Positions 36,701-46,920 are shown, numbered from the stretch's first letter. The stretch is DNA of 64,000 bases from Paenibacillus prosopidis (GCF_003337375.1 NZ_QPJD01000016.1:1-64000), one strand, 5' to 3'. Made by a program: numbers and translations. Notes: generated by a model not told the origin, from the letters alone.

Positions 36701-36738
36701 AATCCACCCCTCCAAACTATAAATTTGGAGGGGGATTT
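36701..36738. terminator. Hairpin after CE4 gene
   Basis: CCCCTCCAAA pairs with TTTGGAGGGG around an ACTATAA-type loop, with AATC/GATT extension. Located about 90 bp past the minus-strand deacetylase stop. Confidence 0.5.
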
Positions 36739-36826
36739 GAGTTACTGACATTGCCTTCGATAATACCGGCATTTTAACGATTGAGAACATTTCGCATTTC
36801 CGGTTATAGTCAGCTGTTTCCTGGAT

Positions 36827-38686
36827 CTATGTGCGAGAGAACTGGACGTTATTAATGTAGAACGTAGCTGGATTGGTAACACTGGTAAACGTGATTGTTT
36901 TCCATTTCGTAAAATCGACCCCAGTCATACTGGCTAAATTAATAGAAACATGTTGCCAGGATGCATTGGAAGGAGTTTGTATGGTTGTGGAATAACCATT
37001 AGTCCCATCGCTAACATACATGGAAAAAACTTCGCCTCCAGCTCCTCCCTTCACCCAAAAATCTAAAGTATTGTAAGCAGATACGTCATGTGCGGCCCAA
37101 TCATTCGTATAAAAAGCCCCGTTCCAGCCGCTTCCTGAGTAGACATATTTCTGGGAAACGACACCGGTATTTCCGGGTACAACTGTAGCGTCAGTACTTA
37201 CAGTTAGATTGTTAGAATTGCTATAATTTACAGCATATGGCTTACGCTTCAATTCAAGTGACTTGGCCCCAAAGGAGATCGTATAATTGCCACCTGTATC
37301 AGGTTGAATTACTTGACCATTTTGTAAAACCTGGTAACCATCCCCATTCTTTAGCTTCACCTTTAGATTGATATTATTGGGGAAGTAGGCTGGAACGTTC
37401 CAAGTATAACTCGTTCCAGTTGAAGTCGCATTTGGTGTAAGACCTTCTATTATTTTCTGCGCTCTCCAGTAGCCGCTTACCGTTCCGTAAGGAGCTATCC
37501 AGATGCTAGATCTATTGGTATCCAAATAGTTAACCAATAAATTAAACTGATCCAGTGGCAAGTCAGCATCACCCACATGATGTGCCGAAATTACTGTCCA
37601 GGCACGTTGGCTTATTGCATTATCTATCCAACTCTTGTAGTGAGTATTGAAACTTCCACCTGACCATGTAAACTGGGAAGAGATATTCATCCAATCAGGG
37701 GTGTCTGATGATTTCATATAGTAAGTTCCGTTACCCCAACCCCCTCTTGCTGAAATGTGCGTATCTTTCAGGTATTTGACGAGATATGGATCATTATTCG
37801 TGTAAGGATAGGCATAAGATACAACTGTTGTGTTCAGCGCTTGTGCTATCTCCGTTTGAGCTGCGACTGTTTCATCATAGCCTAAAGTATCGTTAAAAGT
37901 CCTTTGATAGGGTTGGGATGGATTGGCACTTGGTTCATAGTGATGTTTGGAATGGTTTCCAATTTCATGGCCAGCCAAGGGGAGCTTTTTCCAATCATCT
38001 ACTCGGCTACCCGTTATTGCAGTTTCCGTTATATAAAACGTAGCCTTCATACCTTTTGCATCTAAAGCCGGGACCGCATAATCAAGCTGCGAATCATATC
38101 CGTCATCAAAGGTAAGAGATACTGCTGATTGTGCTCCATTCCAAGGCACGACTGTTACTTGTGGCCCAGTGTAGTGATCTACATATGAGAACTCAACGTT
38201 ATTAATATAGAACGTAGTATTAACAGCACTTGTATTACAAGTAAATGTAATTGTGTTCCACTTTGTAAAATCAACCCCGGTCATAGCAGAAAAATCAATG
38301 GAGACGTGCTTCCAAGATGCATCGGAAGGAGTTTGTATGTTTGCGGAATAACCATTAGTCCCATCGCTAACATTTATGGAAAGAGCTTCGCCGCCAGCTC
38401 CTCCTTTTACCCAAAAATCTAAAGTATTGTAATTAGATACATCATGTGTGCCCCAATCCGTGTAAAATGCCCCGTTCCAGCCACTTCCTGAAACGACAAA
38501 TTTCTGGGAGGCAACACCGGTGCTTCCAGGTACAACGGTGGAATCACTACTTGTTGATAGATTATTACTACCACTGTAATTCACAACATATGGGGCTGAT
38601 GGTGCTGCTAATGCAGTCTGAGACACAATCGGTAATTGAGATAAAAGAATTAAGGCAGTTATGAATATTGAAAAAAAAATTTTCAT
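36827..38686 (-). CDS. Secreted CE4 polysaccharide deacetylase flanked by two carbohydrate-binding-like domains
   Basis: 619 residues: signal peptide (FFSIFITALILLSQLPIVSQTALA), an N-terminal beta-sandwich (YVVNYSGSNNLSTSSDS...FYINNVEFSY), a CE4 NodB-type domain (about 180-430: SLTFDDGYDS, GHEIGNHSKHH, YAYPYTNN, ARGGWG, IAPYGT), a small connector, and a C-terminal copy of the first sandwich (YAVNYSNSNNLTVSTDA...FYINNVQFS). The metal-binding Asp and His residues are present. It likely removes acetyl groups from a cell-wall polysaccharide outside the cell. Residues 1-470 are closely matched by the N-terminal part of the 1444-residue fusion at 49830. Confidence 0.88.
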   Translation of the reverse strand: MKIFFSIFITALILLSQLPIVSQTALAAPSAPYVVNYSGSNNLSTSSDSTVVPGSTGVASQKFVVSGSGWNGAFYTDWGTHDVSNYNTLDFWVKGGAGGEALSINVSDGTNGYSANIQTPSDASWKHVSIDFSAMTGVDFTKWNTITFTCNTSAVNTTFYINNVEFSYVDHYTGPQVTVVPWNGAQSAVSLTFDDGYDSQLDYAVPALDAKGMKATFYITETAITGSRVDDWKKLPLAGHEIGNHSKHHYEPSANPSQPYQRTFNDTLGYDETVAAQTEIAQALNTTVVSYAYPYTNNDPYLVKYLKDTHISARGGWGNGTYYMKSSDTPDWMNISSQFTWSGGSFNTHYKSWIDNAISQRAWTVISAHHVGDADLPLDQFNLLVNYLDTNRSSIWIAPYGTVSGYWRAQKIIEGLTPNATSTGTSYTWNVPAYFPNNINLKVKLKNGDGYQVLQNGQVIQPDTGGNYTISFGAKSLELKRKPYAVNYSNSNNLTVSTDATVVPGNTGVVSQKYVYSGSGWNGAFYTNDWAAHDVSAYNTLDFWVKGGAGGEVFSMYVSDGTNGYSTTIQTPSNASWQHVSINLASMTGVDFTKWKTITFTSVTNPATFYINNVQFSRT

Positions 38687-39048
38687 TTGATGTCATTCCT
38701 TTCGTGTGCTGTAGTATACGTATTGAACTTATATCCAGTCATACTAGCAAGCAAAGCCATGATCAGCCCCTCCTACCGAATGACTCATAAAAACGGTTTT
38801 GTTCGGCGGCTGCTTTCCACTCATCCAAGCGGAATTCCCCCCTCTTATGGTTTTGTTGTCTCGACAACAACAATTTCCATTTCGAGTGACTGATCGCCTT
38901 TCGGTTTCGTATCGTTTTGAAGCTGACGCAATGTCCAATTTGGCTAGCAATACCGATGACACCTTCCAGTTGATTTCCGCCGAAATAAATAGAAGGACCT
39001 TGTCAGCCAAAAATTAGGCCGACAGAGGCCTTCGCTAGCCGAACACCG
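38687..39048. other. Spacer between GH74 and CE4 genes
   Basis: About 360 bp. The 60 bp before the CE4 start (GGATATAAGTTCAATACG...AAAGGAATGACATCAA) match the sequence upstream of the fusion gene at 54164, so the promoter/leader was duplicated with the gene. The rest holds an inverted GTTGTTGTCGAGACAACA segment but no recognisable gene. Confidence 0.5.
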
Positions 39049-41793
39049 TTACTTACGGATCAACTGCCACTTTTGCGCAGAACCGCCGGTATCGGTCCAA
39101 ATCTGCACGTTGGTCCCGTCCGCCGTACCGGCTCCATTAACGTCCAACGCCTTCCCGCTATTCGAATCGATCAGCTTGAACGTGCCGTCGGCGTTTGCGA
39201 TGATTTTCCACTTCTGATTCGCCCCGCCCAAGTATGTCCACTGCTGCACGTTAGTTCCGTTGGCGGTGCCGACACCGCTGACGTCCAGCGCTTTGCCGCT
39301 GTGTACAGCGATCAATCGGTACGTGTTGTCGCCGTTATCCGTAATCGTCCACTGTTGATTCGTTCCGCCGTTGTTCGCCCAGATATGCACATTCGCGCCG
39401 TCTGCGGTGCTATTAGCAGCTATATCCAGCGCTTTGCCGCTGTTCGGATTGATCAGAGTATACGTAGCGCCCGAAATGATTGGATTGCTCACCGTCGTGT
39501 CGCCATACAGGATGCCGCGTCCGTTTGTCCCGACATAGACGCGTCCGTATAGGTTCGGATCGCCTGTAATGGAAACCCCGGCTCGGCCGTATTGATGGTT
39601 GTTGTCGTTGATTCGCACCCACGTTGCGCCGCTGTCGATCGAGCGGAAGAAGCCTCTTACACCATCGATCTGAGCCGAAACATAGATCGCGGGATAACTC
39701 TGTCCAGGCGCCGCTTTTCCGAAGCCGACGCCATCGGCTTCCTGCACATTGGACAGCTTCGTGAACGATGCGCCCGAGTTCGTGGAGTGCCATAAGCCGT
39801 AGACGCCGCTATTGTCGCTGCCGCCTGCAAGCCAGATATCCCCTTCAACGCCCGGCAGCGCTTTGAAGTTAAGCGCGCCTTCGGCTGGAAGGCCGGTTGC
39901 GACCGTTTGCGTGAACGTAGCGCCTCCGTCCGTGCTTACATAGAACTTCCCTGCTGATACCGCATAAAATTTGTTCGGGTTCACGCGATCCGCCGCTACC
40001 TTGGCGCCGTTGGGAACGACCGTGCTCTTGGTCCAGGAGCTTCCGTTCGTCTTGGAATAGTATACGCCGACATCCGATGTGCTCCATACGAGAGAGCTGT
40101 TATTGGCCGCAACCGCGATCATGCCGCCGCCATTCGTTCCGGTCGGCTCCGAGCTCGGGCTGGACCAGTTCACGCCGCCGTCGGTCGACAGCGCAATCGA
40201 CTTGGCGTTGCTGTTTGCGGAATGATTGGCAAAGCCTACGCGTGCAATAAAGCTGTTGTTCAATTGGGCAAAATCCAGGCTTGACGTGCTGTCCGGATTT
40301 TTCAGTATTTTCGCCGGAGCGGCTGTCAGGTCGCTGTGGCGGTAGCCCGATACGTCGCCGAGAGCGCTAATAAGAGGAGCGCCGGACCCTGGGCTGATCA
40401 GGTCGATAACGGCCGTTTCTTCGATATTTTTGGCCATGACGGAAATAGTGAATGTCCCGCCGTTATCCCAGTTCGTGAGATTGTTCGTGCCGTAAAGCGT
40501 AGCGCCCGTGCCGTACATCATGCGATTGGAGTTGAACGGATCAATCTCCAGATCGCCGATCATCCATCCGAGCTTCGGCGACGTTTCAGGCAGCGTAGCC
40601 GTAACCCCCCAATCCAGCCACGGCGCAGCCGAGATATCCATCGTATACTTATTGACGCGGTTCGGATAGCCGCCGTTGTAATCCCAGGCTCTCGACCAGG
40701 TTGCGCCACTGTCCTTGCTGCGGTAGATGATCGCATCCGGATACCATGAATTAAGCGTCGCTACCATAACCGTACCCGGATTTTGGGCATCGACGGCCAG
40801 ACCGCCGTAACCGAACGAGTTATCCGGGCTGCTGGACGGAACCGGGCTAATGTTCGTCCAGACGCCTGTCGCCGTATTAAACCTCCAAAGATCACCCTTG
40901 GTGCCATCATACGGCCCAATGCCGTTGCTATAGGATATATACATGTTGCCGTCGGATGCCAGAACGCCATGATGCGGCAGGTAGCCGGTAGGCTGCCCGG
41001 GCACGGCCGACCATGTTACGCCGCCGTCCGTACTGCGATAGACGCTGTTTCCGGTATCGGCCACCCCGACATAGATGGTTTGGGTTGCGTTGCCGGCTGT
41101 CCCGGTTCTCGAATCGAACGTGATCCAAGCCAGCCCCATGATATCGCCTTGGTAGTCGTGGCCCGGCACTTGAATATATGTTCCTGTATTCGTAAAGGAA
41201 GTCACTTTATTCCACGTTACGCCGTAGTCCGTGCTTTTCCACAATCCGTTGCCGCTGCGGGCGCCGAAGAAGAGGATGCTGTTTTTGTTAGGGTCGATCG
41301 CCAAACGTTCGCCCATCGAACGTCCCGGCATGTTGCCGCCGACCTTGAACGGCAGCTGCGTTTCCTGCCAGGTATTCCCTTTGTCAGTTGACCGCATGAT
41401 ATAACCGTTGCTGGTTTCCCAGCCGTTGGTGTATGTGCCGGCCGCGATATAAAGCCGGTTCGGTTCGACCGGATCTGTAGCGAGAGCGTCTACGCCCGTT
41501 TTGCCCCAATCGTCCCAGCCGACATGGTCAATCAGCGGAATCCAGCTTGAATCGGTCTGGTTCCACCGGTAAACGCCGCCGATATCTGTCCGGGCGTAGA
41601 TCAGGTTTTGTTCCGTTGAATTAAAAATAATTCCGGATATGAAGCCGCCGCCCGCACCCGTATTGACACTTTTCCATGTATATGCCTCGCTGCTTGCCGC
41701 TTCAGCCGTGGGGTTTGTCCCGGCAAAAGCAGAGCCGATACAAATAACTGCAAGAAGCATTATCCACATCCTCTTAAAAAGTCTTTGGTTCAT
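39049..41793 (-). CDS. Secreted GH74 xyloglucanase with C-terminal beta-trefoil (CBM13-like)
   Basis: 914 residues. A signal peptide (IMLLAVICIGSAFAGTNPTAEA) is followed by the two seven-bladed propellers of GH74, with repeated ..YRSTDGGVTW-type Asp-box blades. Probable catalytic Asp70 is in YARTDIGGVYRW and Asp414 in IGDLEIDPF. A ricin-type trefoil (about 780-914) has three QxW repeats (TNQQW, ANQKW, AQKW). It should cut the xyloglucan backbone outside the cell. It starts after GAGGAGG. Transcription probably begins at the 39-nt element promoter about 445 bp upstream, through the signal-peptide remnant at 41835-42110. Confidence 0.93.
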   Translation of the reverse strand: MNQRLFKRMWIMLLAVICIGSAFAGTNPTAEAASSEAYTWKSVNTGAGGGFISGIIFNSTEQNLIYARTDIGGVYRWNQTDSSWIPLIDHVGWDDWGKTGVDALATDPVEPNRLYIAAGTYTNGWETSNGYIMRSTDKGNTWQETQLPFKVGGNMPGRSMGERLAIDPNKNSILFFGARSGNGLWKSTDYGVTWNKVTSFTNTGTYIQVPGHDYQGDIMGLAWITFDSRTGTAGNATQTIYVGVADTGNSVYRSTDGGVTWSAVPGQPTGYLPHHGVLASDGNMYISYSNGIGPYDGTKGDLWRFNTATGVWTNISPVPSSSPDNSFGYGGLAVDAQNPGTVMVATLNSWYPDAIIYRSKDSGATWSRAWDYNGGYPNRVNKYTMDISAAPWLDWGVTATLPETSPKLGWMIGDLEIDPFNSNRMMYGTGATLYGTNNLTNWDNGGTFTISVMAKNIEETAVIDLISPGSGAPLISALGDVSGYRHSDLTAAPAKILKNPDSTSSLDFAQLNNSFIARVGFANHSANSNAKSIALSTDGGVNWSSPSSEPTGTNGGGMIAVAANNSSLVWSTSDVGVYYSKTNGSSWTKSTVVPNGAKVAADRVNPNKFYAVSAGKFYVSTDGGATFTQTVATGLPAEGALNFKALPGVEGDIWLAGGSDNSGVYGLWHSTNSGASFTKLSNVQEADGVGFGKAAPGQSYPAIYVSAQIDGVRGFFRSIDSGATWVRINDNNHQYGRAGVSITGDPNLYGRVYVGTNGRGILYGDTTVSNPIISGATYTLINPNSGKALDIAANSTADGANVHIWANNGGTNQQWTITDNGDNTYRLIAVHSGKALDVSGVGTANGTNVQQWTYLGGANQKWKIIANADGTFKLIDSNSGKALDVNGAGTADGTNVQIWTDTGGSAQKWQLIRK

Positions 41794-41834
41794 ATAGGAA
41801 CCTCCTCGGTTTTAGTTGGATTTAAAATAAATTA

Positions 41835-42110
41835 TTACCCATCACTCCGCTGTGCCAATCCCCCCTTCTTCCTTCGTAATAACGGCAAGTATGCGCTTTC
41901 ATAAAGGCTTGCGATTTCACTGGCCGATATCCGACTGTACAGCTGTTGCTGCGCTTCCGATCGAATCCGCTGAGAATGCCTTGCCGGGAATCGTGTTAAC
42001 GAAGGGCCCGTGCTTACCGTCAAATCGGCGGTCGTCATCAGAAGTGAAGCGGACTTACATAAGGGAATGATTTGTTTGGTGAATCCACGCGACTTTTTCC
42101 TTGTTTTCAT
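41835..42110 (-). pseudogene. Remnant of a secreted enzyme (signal-peptide end)
   Basis: Starts at ATG 42110 (TTG 42113 in frame) after AGAAGGA and reads KTRKKSRGFTKQIIPLCKSASLLM, a signal-peptide-like segment. It resembles the KPLRFTKQIISLYMSAALML start of the decayed enzyme at 19490. The following sequence is Arg/Ser-rich without domain character, so the mature enzyme is lost. It lies 128 bp below the -10 of the 42238-42300 promoter, as a true first gene would. Confidence 0.5.
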
Positions 42111-42174
42111 CAAGCTAGTATCCTTCTTTTCTTCTTGCGCTTATGCCATTTGCCCTTGTTCAAAGCCGATCTCT

Positions 42175-42191
42175 ATGAAAACGTTTTCAAT
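42175..42191 (-). promoter_or_regulatory. Perfect cre (CcpA) site
   Basis: ATGAAAACGTTTTCAAT matches all defined positions of WTGNAARCGNWWNCAWW. It lies about 50 bp downstream of the -10 at 42243-42238, a roadblock position, so glucose-like sugars should repress the transcript leading to GH74. Confidence 0.75.
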
Positions 42192-42237
42192 TTTCGATAA
42201 CCACTCCTCCTAATCTCGCGTGTTTCCTTACATAAAT

Positions 42238-42300
42238 ACTTTAACAACAGGTTGAATAGTGAACCTTGATTTTTTGGACATCGTTTAGCACGATTTAGTC
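42238..42300 (-). promoter_or_regulatory. 39-nt element copy 1 with promoter (GH74 unit)
   Basis: The element at 42300-42262 carries all invariant bases shared with the other copies (GnCT, TGCTA, ATGnC, AA, AGG in fixed spacing). 23 nt from the start of AGG lies TAAAGT (42243-42238), a weaker -10. The cre site follows downstream. Probably a YesN-type activator site for the GH74 transcript. Confidence 0.7.
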
Positions 42301-42335
42301 TGGTTAAAATTGGATTTGTCTCAGTGAAGACGAAA

Positions 42336-42378
42336 AAGGTACCAAGGCTTCGTAAGGAAGCGACCCGGTACCTTGTTG
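42336..42378 (-). terminator. Terminator of the GH95-esterase operon
   Basis: AAGGTACC and GGTACCTT arms with further pairing (CTTCG...CGAAG type), then T5 on the minus strand, about 85 bp past the SGNH stop. Confidence 0.7.
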
Positions 42379-42459
42379 TTATCTAGCTTTTTCTAATCAT
42401 TGGGAACTCCGACCAGGCTCCTTATTACGTGACTAATGCAGACTTTAGGCTGTTCCCAT

Positions 42460-43596
42460 TCAATACCATTCCAAGAAAGCCGAGGCAACAGCAGACCCTG
42501 CTTCACCATTCGGATGCGCATCGAACTCGCTCGACATATATTCAGGTATAAGCAGGTTATCGCGAGGAGCCGCTTGCGAGAGTACTTCCGCAATATCAAA
42601 TACTCGATCGACTCCGGCAATAGCATGGCTTCGTATTGCCTGATTCACATCCCTCCAGACAAGCTCCTGCGCATCGGAAAAATTGAATGTGGGTACAGTG
42701 CAAAGGATCACCGACATACCGGTACGGCTGCCTTTAAGGCTGGACACAATGGTTTGCAGATCCTCCAGCAGTTGAACGGCGCTTCGTCCGGTCGTACCTA
42801 TATCGTTGACCCCCAATGCTATGACGATCTCATCGCTTAGCTTGGCTTTGCTCAGCCAAGCCTTGTCGGTTGCGGCATCGTAAGCACGCGCCCAGCCCGA
42901 ACCAAGATTCCATACACTATATTCCGGACCAAGCCCCTTCGCAATGCGGGAAACCCAGTATTCATATGCGTCCGGGCGCGTTCGCACACCTTGGGTGATG
43001 GAATCGCCAAAGAATGCAATACGCTTAGCTCCCTCACGCTCGCAACCGATGAAATCCGGCAGAAACAGACAATTCGCAGATTTTTGGAAACCTTCGGCAC
43101 TGATTTGGCCGGCTGCATGCCCAGGCGCATCGTAGGCGGACACCAATGGGTTTTCTGTATTGTAGGGAAAGCTTACGCCGGCAGCCAATGTCGTAATCGT
43201 CCACGAAAATACCAAATAATGCTCCTCCGGGATCATGATCCGGGCGGCATCGCTCCAAAACTTCTCTCCCGGCATAACCAATCTGGCGATCGACGAATCG
43301 AACGTTACCGGAATTTGCGTACCCTCTACAACGCTTCCATCAGGCAGCCTCCCGCCATCAGCAATGTAAGCAGACTCGATTTTCCACGAGCCTCCCATCA
43401 GATTGGCACTCGATTCAGAACCGTCTGCCCATGTGGAATCCACCAGGTTGCTGCACCAGAATCTCAGCTTTAATTCCCCGCATTCCGTTGTCTTGATATA
43501 AGCTCTGTACGTATGAGTAAAAGCGGAATCACTTTTCATAATAAAATTTTTGGCTGTAGATAGAACTGTCGCCGAAGTATAAGAACTCCACCACAT
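42460..43596 (-). CDS. SGNH/GDSL-family carbohydrate esterase
   Basis: 378 residues. An N-terminal beta-sandwich (about 1-180) is followed by an SGNH hydrolase domain: block I FFGDSITQG with the nucleophile Ser (about residue 200), block II Gly in LGSGWARAYD, block III ALGVNDIG, and block V D.HPN (FDAHPNGEAG). No signal peptide, so it is intracellular. It is last in the GH95 operon and likely deacetylates imported xyloglucan oligosaccharides, which carry acetyl groups on galactose (family and substrate knowledge plus context). ATG 43596 follows GGGGGA. Confidence 0.8.
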   Translation of the reverse strand: MWWSSYTSATVLSTAKNFIMKSDSAFTHTYRAYIKTTECGELKLRFWCSNLVDSTWADGSESSANLMGGSWKIESAYIADGGRLPDGSVVEGTQIPVTFDSSIARLVMPGEKFWSDAARIMIPEEHYLVFSWTITTLAAGVSFPYNTENPLVSAYDAPGHAAGQISAEGFQKSANCLFLPDFIGCEREGAKRIAFFGDSITQGVRTRPDAYEYWVSRIAKGLGPEYSVWNLGSGWARAYDAATDKAWLSKAKLSDEIVIALGVNDIGTTGRSAVQLLEDLQTIVSSLKGSRTGMSVILCTVPTFNFSDAQELVWRDVNQAIRSHAIAGVDRVFDIAEVLSQAAPRDNLLIPEYMSSEFDAHPNGEAGSAVASAFLEWY

Positions 43597-43623
43597 GGAT
43601 ACGTTCCCCCTGTCTATTATTCG

Positions 43624-44416
43624 TCATAAGAAATTTCGTTTTCTTAGCCACGCCTCGCAGAGCTCCGGCCAAGCCTTCACTTCAGGATGACCTTCGGCTA
43701 AACCTAACCCATGTCCGCCGCTTTCGAAAATATGCAATTCAAATGGCACCTGATGGCGGCTGAGAGCACCTGCAAAAAGCAAACTGTTTTCGACCGCAAC
43801 GTTCTCATCATCCGCCGCATGCCAGAGAAACGTTGGCGGGGTGTCTTCGGCCACTTGCGTTTCCGTGGACAACAAAGCAACAAGCGATTCATCCGGAGAA
43901 TCGCCAAGCAGATGGCGCATGGACGGTTGATGACCATACGCTCCGAATGTGATGACCGCATAACACAAGATTAGCAATTTCGGACGGCTGCTCTGTCTTT
44001 CTATCGGATCGGATGATAGGTATCTCCATTGTCATACAAAGTGCCCGTTGCGGATGCCAGGTGACCGCCTGCGGATAAGCCAAACATGCCGACTCGCTCC
44101 GGATCGATGTTCCAATCCTACGCATAATGTCTTACGGTTCGAATAGCCCGCTTCGCATCCTGAAGCGGAATTGGATGTTGATGCGGCGATACCCGGTAAT
44201 TAAGGACGAATGCGGTTATGCCGAGCCCGTTCAACCACTTGGCAATCGGCTCGCCCTCGTGCGCGGCGCGTCTGAGATATCTCCCGCCCGGACATACGAT
44301 GACTGCAGGACAAGGTCCTTCTCCATGCACAGGGTATACATTCAAACTCGGACATCCCTGGTTCTCATCGCCGATGCTTTCTTCGGATGCGCCAGCCATA
44401 ATTCAATTGTACGCAT
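43624..44416 (-). pseudogene. Acetyl-xylan-esterase-like alpha/beta hydrolase, multiply disrupted
   Basis: Starts at ATG 44416 (MRTIELWLA, after GGAGG), then shifts frame into GASEESIGDENQGCPSLNVYP...AVIVCPGGRYLRRA. It then hits an in-frame TAG after TVRHYA, continues DWNIDPERVGMFGLSAGGHLASA (nucleophile Ser in GLSAGG), and loses frame at CCGATCCG where one base seems deleted. It resumes as LLILCYAVITFGAYGHQPS...TFLWHAADDENVAVENS...GGHGLGLAEGHP (catalytic Asp and His). Three lesions make it non-functional. Its role may be covered by the SGNH esterase next door. Confidence 0.85.
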
Positions 44417-44440
44417 ATGGCCTCCATTCTTCATTCCTTA

Positions 44441-46822
44441 TCAGACAGCCCTGATATAATACGTCTCTCCTGCGACCGTCTGAAACCTCACTACCGACGC
44501 ACCATCGCTTTGAGCCAGCACAGAACCGTCTGCCCGCTTGACGCGAATGGCGCTCGGAACGCGCATGCTGCACAGAGCATCCCGCGTCGCTCTCAGTTCG
44601 GCTTCGGCAAGATGACCGTCTTTCCAGGCCATATCGATCTCAAAACCGCCCCGCGCCCGCAGGCCGCTTACAAAGCCGGTCGGCCACGCTGCCGGAAGTG
44701 CCGGAAGCAAGCGGATTTCTCCGCCATGGCTCTGCAACAGCATCTCCGCGATACCGGCGGCACCGCCGAAATTGCCGTCGATTTGGAACGGAGGGTGCGC
44801 ATCGAACAAATTCGGGTAGGACGACTTGGCGAATAACGTTTGCACATACCGATACGCGTTCTCCGCATCCGCGAGCCGAGCCCAAACGTTAATGATCCAG
44901 GCGCAGCTCCATCCGGTATGTCCGCCTCCGTACTGCAGACGACGTTCAAGAGAGGTTCGTACGGCCGCCGTCAGCTCCGGATCGCGATGCAGATCGATCT
45001 GCTCTCCAGGATAAAATCCGTATAAATGCGAGATATGGCGGTGCCCAGGTTCATGCTCCTCGAACTCGCGGAACCATTCCAGCAACTGGCCGTGCCGACC
45101 GATGCGATAAGGCAGCAGACGGGCTAGCGCGGCTTCCCATTCGCGGCGCAGCTCGGCATCGGCATTCAGCAGCGCGCTCGCTTCTATGCAATTCGTGAAC
45201 AACTCACGGATAATGGCGGTGTCCATTGTTGTCCCCATGCTGACCGCACACGCCCTGCCTTCAGCATCCAGAAACATATTTTCCGGCGACGTAGAAGGCG
45301 ACGTAACCAAATGTCCCTCGCTGTCTTCGATCAACCAATCCAGGCAGAACAAAGCAGCCTCCCGCATGATGGGATACGCCTTGGCTGCAAGAAATTCCGC
45401 ATCTCCTTCGAACAAGTACCGCTCCCACAAATGCCTGCACAACCATGCGCCGCCCATCGGCCAGAACGCCCAGCTTGCGGAGCCGGCAGCGGGTGTCGAC
45501 ATTCGCCACAAATCCACATTGTGATGGGCAGTCCACCCGCGGCACCCGTAATGTATTTCCGCGGTTTTTCGCCCGCTGACGCTGAGACCTTCAAGCAGGT
45601 CGAACAGCGGCTCGTGGCATTCCTCCAGATTGCACGTTTCCGCCAGCCAGTAATTCATTTCCGTATTGATGTTAACGGTATAATTGCTTCTCCATGGCGG
45701 GTCTATGTCTTTGTTCCAAATCCCTTGCAAATTCGCCGCTTGCGTGCCTGGCCGGGAACAAGCGATAAGCAGATACCGGCCATATTGGAAGTACAGAGCC
45801 GACAACCCCGGATCGCTCTCGCCTTGCTGCACGCGAACAAGCCGTTCGTCCGTCGGAAGCCGATCGGCATCGGATTCGCCCAGATGAAGCTTCACCCTGT
45901 TGTACAACTGGAGATAATCCTTGAGATGACGCCGCTTGAGTTCATCGTAGGAGAAACCGGCTGCCGCAGTGAGAGCGATTCGAACCTGATCGGCCGGGTC
46001 TTTGCCCTCGGACTCCGGATTTTTATCAAAGCCGTTAAAGCTCGTTGCAGCCGCAAGCAGGAACGTTACGGCGTCGGCATTGGCCGCTCTCAGCTCGGCA
46101 TGATTCCCGCTCTCCTTCGATCCCCCTTCGATGACAGCCAGGAGCTGAACCTCGAAGCGCACTCCTTTATGTTCCTCGTAGATTAGCTTTTCGAACGCAC
46201 CGGGTACCGATTCCGGCTCCGGATGCGTAGGACCGTTTCCATTCATCGTCAGAATGCCTCTGTCGGCTTCCAGGCTGACAGCCGCCGAATGAGGCGTTTC
46301 AAGGGACGCCGTCACATCGATGCTCCCCGGACGATCTGCGCTCAATCGGATCGCCAATACCTGATCGGCGGCGGAGATGAATGACTCCTGAGTATAACGG
46401 ACGCCGTCACGCACGTAAGTAACGCTGCTTACAGCCGTGTCCAGATCGAGCTGCCGTTCGTAAGCTTCGACGGAGCCTGAGCCGTCGCCGAGCTTAAGCT
46501 TTAAATCGCCAAGCGGCTGGTACGCTTCCGTTCGGGGTCCGTGCATATGCCGCTCGATTATTTCCTGTGCCTGCATATACGCTCCGTTCGCAATAGCCTG
46601 TCTCGCTCTAGCGAGATAAGCTGCCGCGCCATAATTCACCGTATCTCGCGGCTGGAATGACCATAGCGTATCTTCATTTAATTGAAACAGCTCTTCGTCC
46701 GGCCGACCGAAAACCATAGCTCCAAGCCGACCGTTGCCCAGAGGCAGAGCTTCGGTCCATTCAACTGCCGGCTGTCTGTACCATAACCGCATTGGCGATT
46801 GTATGGGTTTGCTGTGTTCCAC
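44441..46822 (-). CDS. GH95 alpha-L-fucosidase / alpha-L-galactosidase family enzyme
   Basis: 793 residues from GTG 46822 (AGGTGG upstream). The frame opens at TTG 46858, but that codon lies in the -10 box. GH95 layout: N-terminal beta domain ([28 protein letters not shown]), helical (alpha/alpha)6 barrel with [40 protein letters not shown] and [21 protein letters not shown], and a C-terminal beta domain. No signal peptide, so it is intracellular. It would remove terminal fucose or L-galactose from xyloglucan side chains. First gene of the operon GH95 - broken esterase - SGNH esterase. Confidence 0.92.
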   Translation of the reverse strand: MEHSKPIQSPMRLWYRQPAVEWTEALPLGNGRLGAMVFGRPDEELFQLNEDTLWSFQPRDTVNYGAAAYLARARQAIANGAYMQAQEIIERHMHGPRTEAYQPLGDLKLKLGDGSGSVEAYERQLDLDTAVSSVTYVRDGVRYTQESFISAADQVLAIRLSADRPGSIDVTASLETPHSAAVSLEADRGILTMNGNGPTHPEPESVPGAFEKLIYEEHKGVRFEVQLLAVIEGGSKESGNHAELRAANADAVTFLLAAATSFNGFDKNPESEGKDPADQVRIALTAAAGFSYDELKRRHLKDYLQLYNRVKLHLGESDADRLPTDERLVRVQQGESDPGLSALYFQYGRYLLIACSRPGTQAANLQGIWNKDIDPPWRSNYTVNINTEMNYWLAETCNLEECHEPLFDLLEGLSVSGRKTAEIHYGCRGWTAHHNVDLWRMSTPAAGSASWAFWPMGGAWLCRHLWERYLFEGDAEFLAAKAYPIMREAALFCLDWLIEDSEGHLVTSPSTSPENMFLDAEGRACAVSMGTTMDTAIIRELFTNCIEASALLNADAELRREWEAALARLLPYRIGRHGQLLEWFREFEEHEPGHRHISHLYGFYPGEQIDLHRDPELTAAVRTSLERRLQYGGGHTGWSCAWIINVWARLADAENAYRYVQTLFAKSSYPNLFDAHPPFQIDGNFGGAAGIAEMLLQSHGGEIRLLPALPAAWPTGFVSGLRARGGFEIDMAWKDGHLAEAELRATRDALCSMRVPSAIRVKRADGSVLAQSDGASVVRFQTVAGETYYIRAV

Positions 46823-46857
46823 GTTATTCCACCTTTCTGCGATACTAAATATTTCCA

Positions 46858-46920
46858 ATTATATTGCAAGGCAATCCGAGGTGCCTTGCTCTTCTAGTCA
46901 TTGACTAGCACATTAGAGAC
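46858..46920 (-). promoter_or_regulatory. 39-nt element copy with promoter (GH95 operon)
   Basis: Element at 46920-46882; a TATAAT box at 46863-46858 begins exactly 23 nt from the start of the element's AGG. It is the most divergent copy (about 26 of 39 identical to the copy before GH43), yet all 18 invariant positions are kept. The transcript would start near 46850, giving a leader of about 30 nt before GTG 46822. Confidence 0.8.

Noticed and set aside
38683-38760. 25-residue leader peptide whose TGA overlaps the CE4 start codon, with a good GGAGGGG site
   Set aside because: The duplicated leader before the fusion gene (54164) has a stop in the same frame, so the peptide is not conserved. 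It stays a possibility only.
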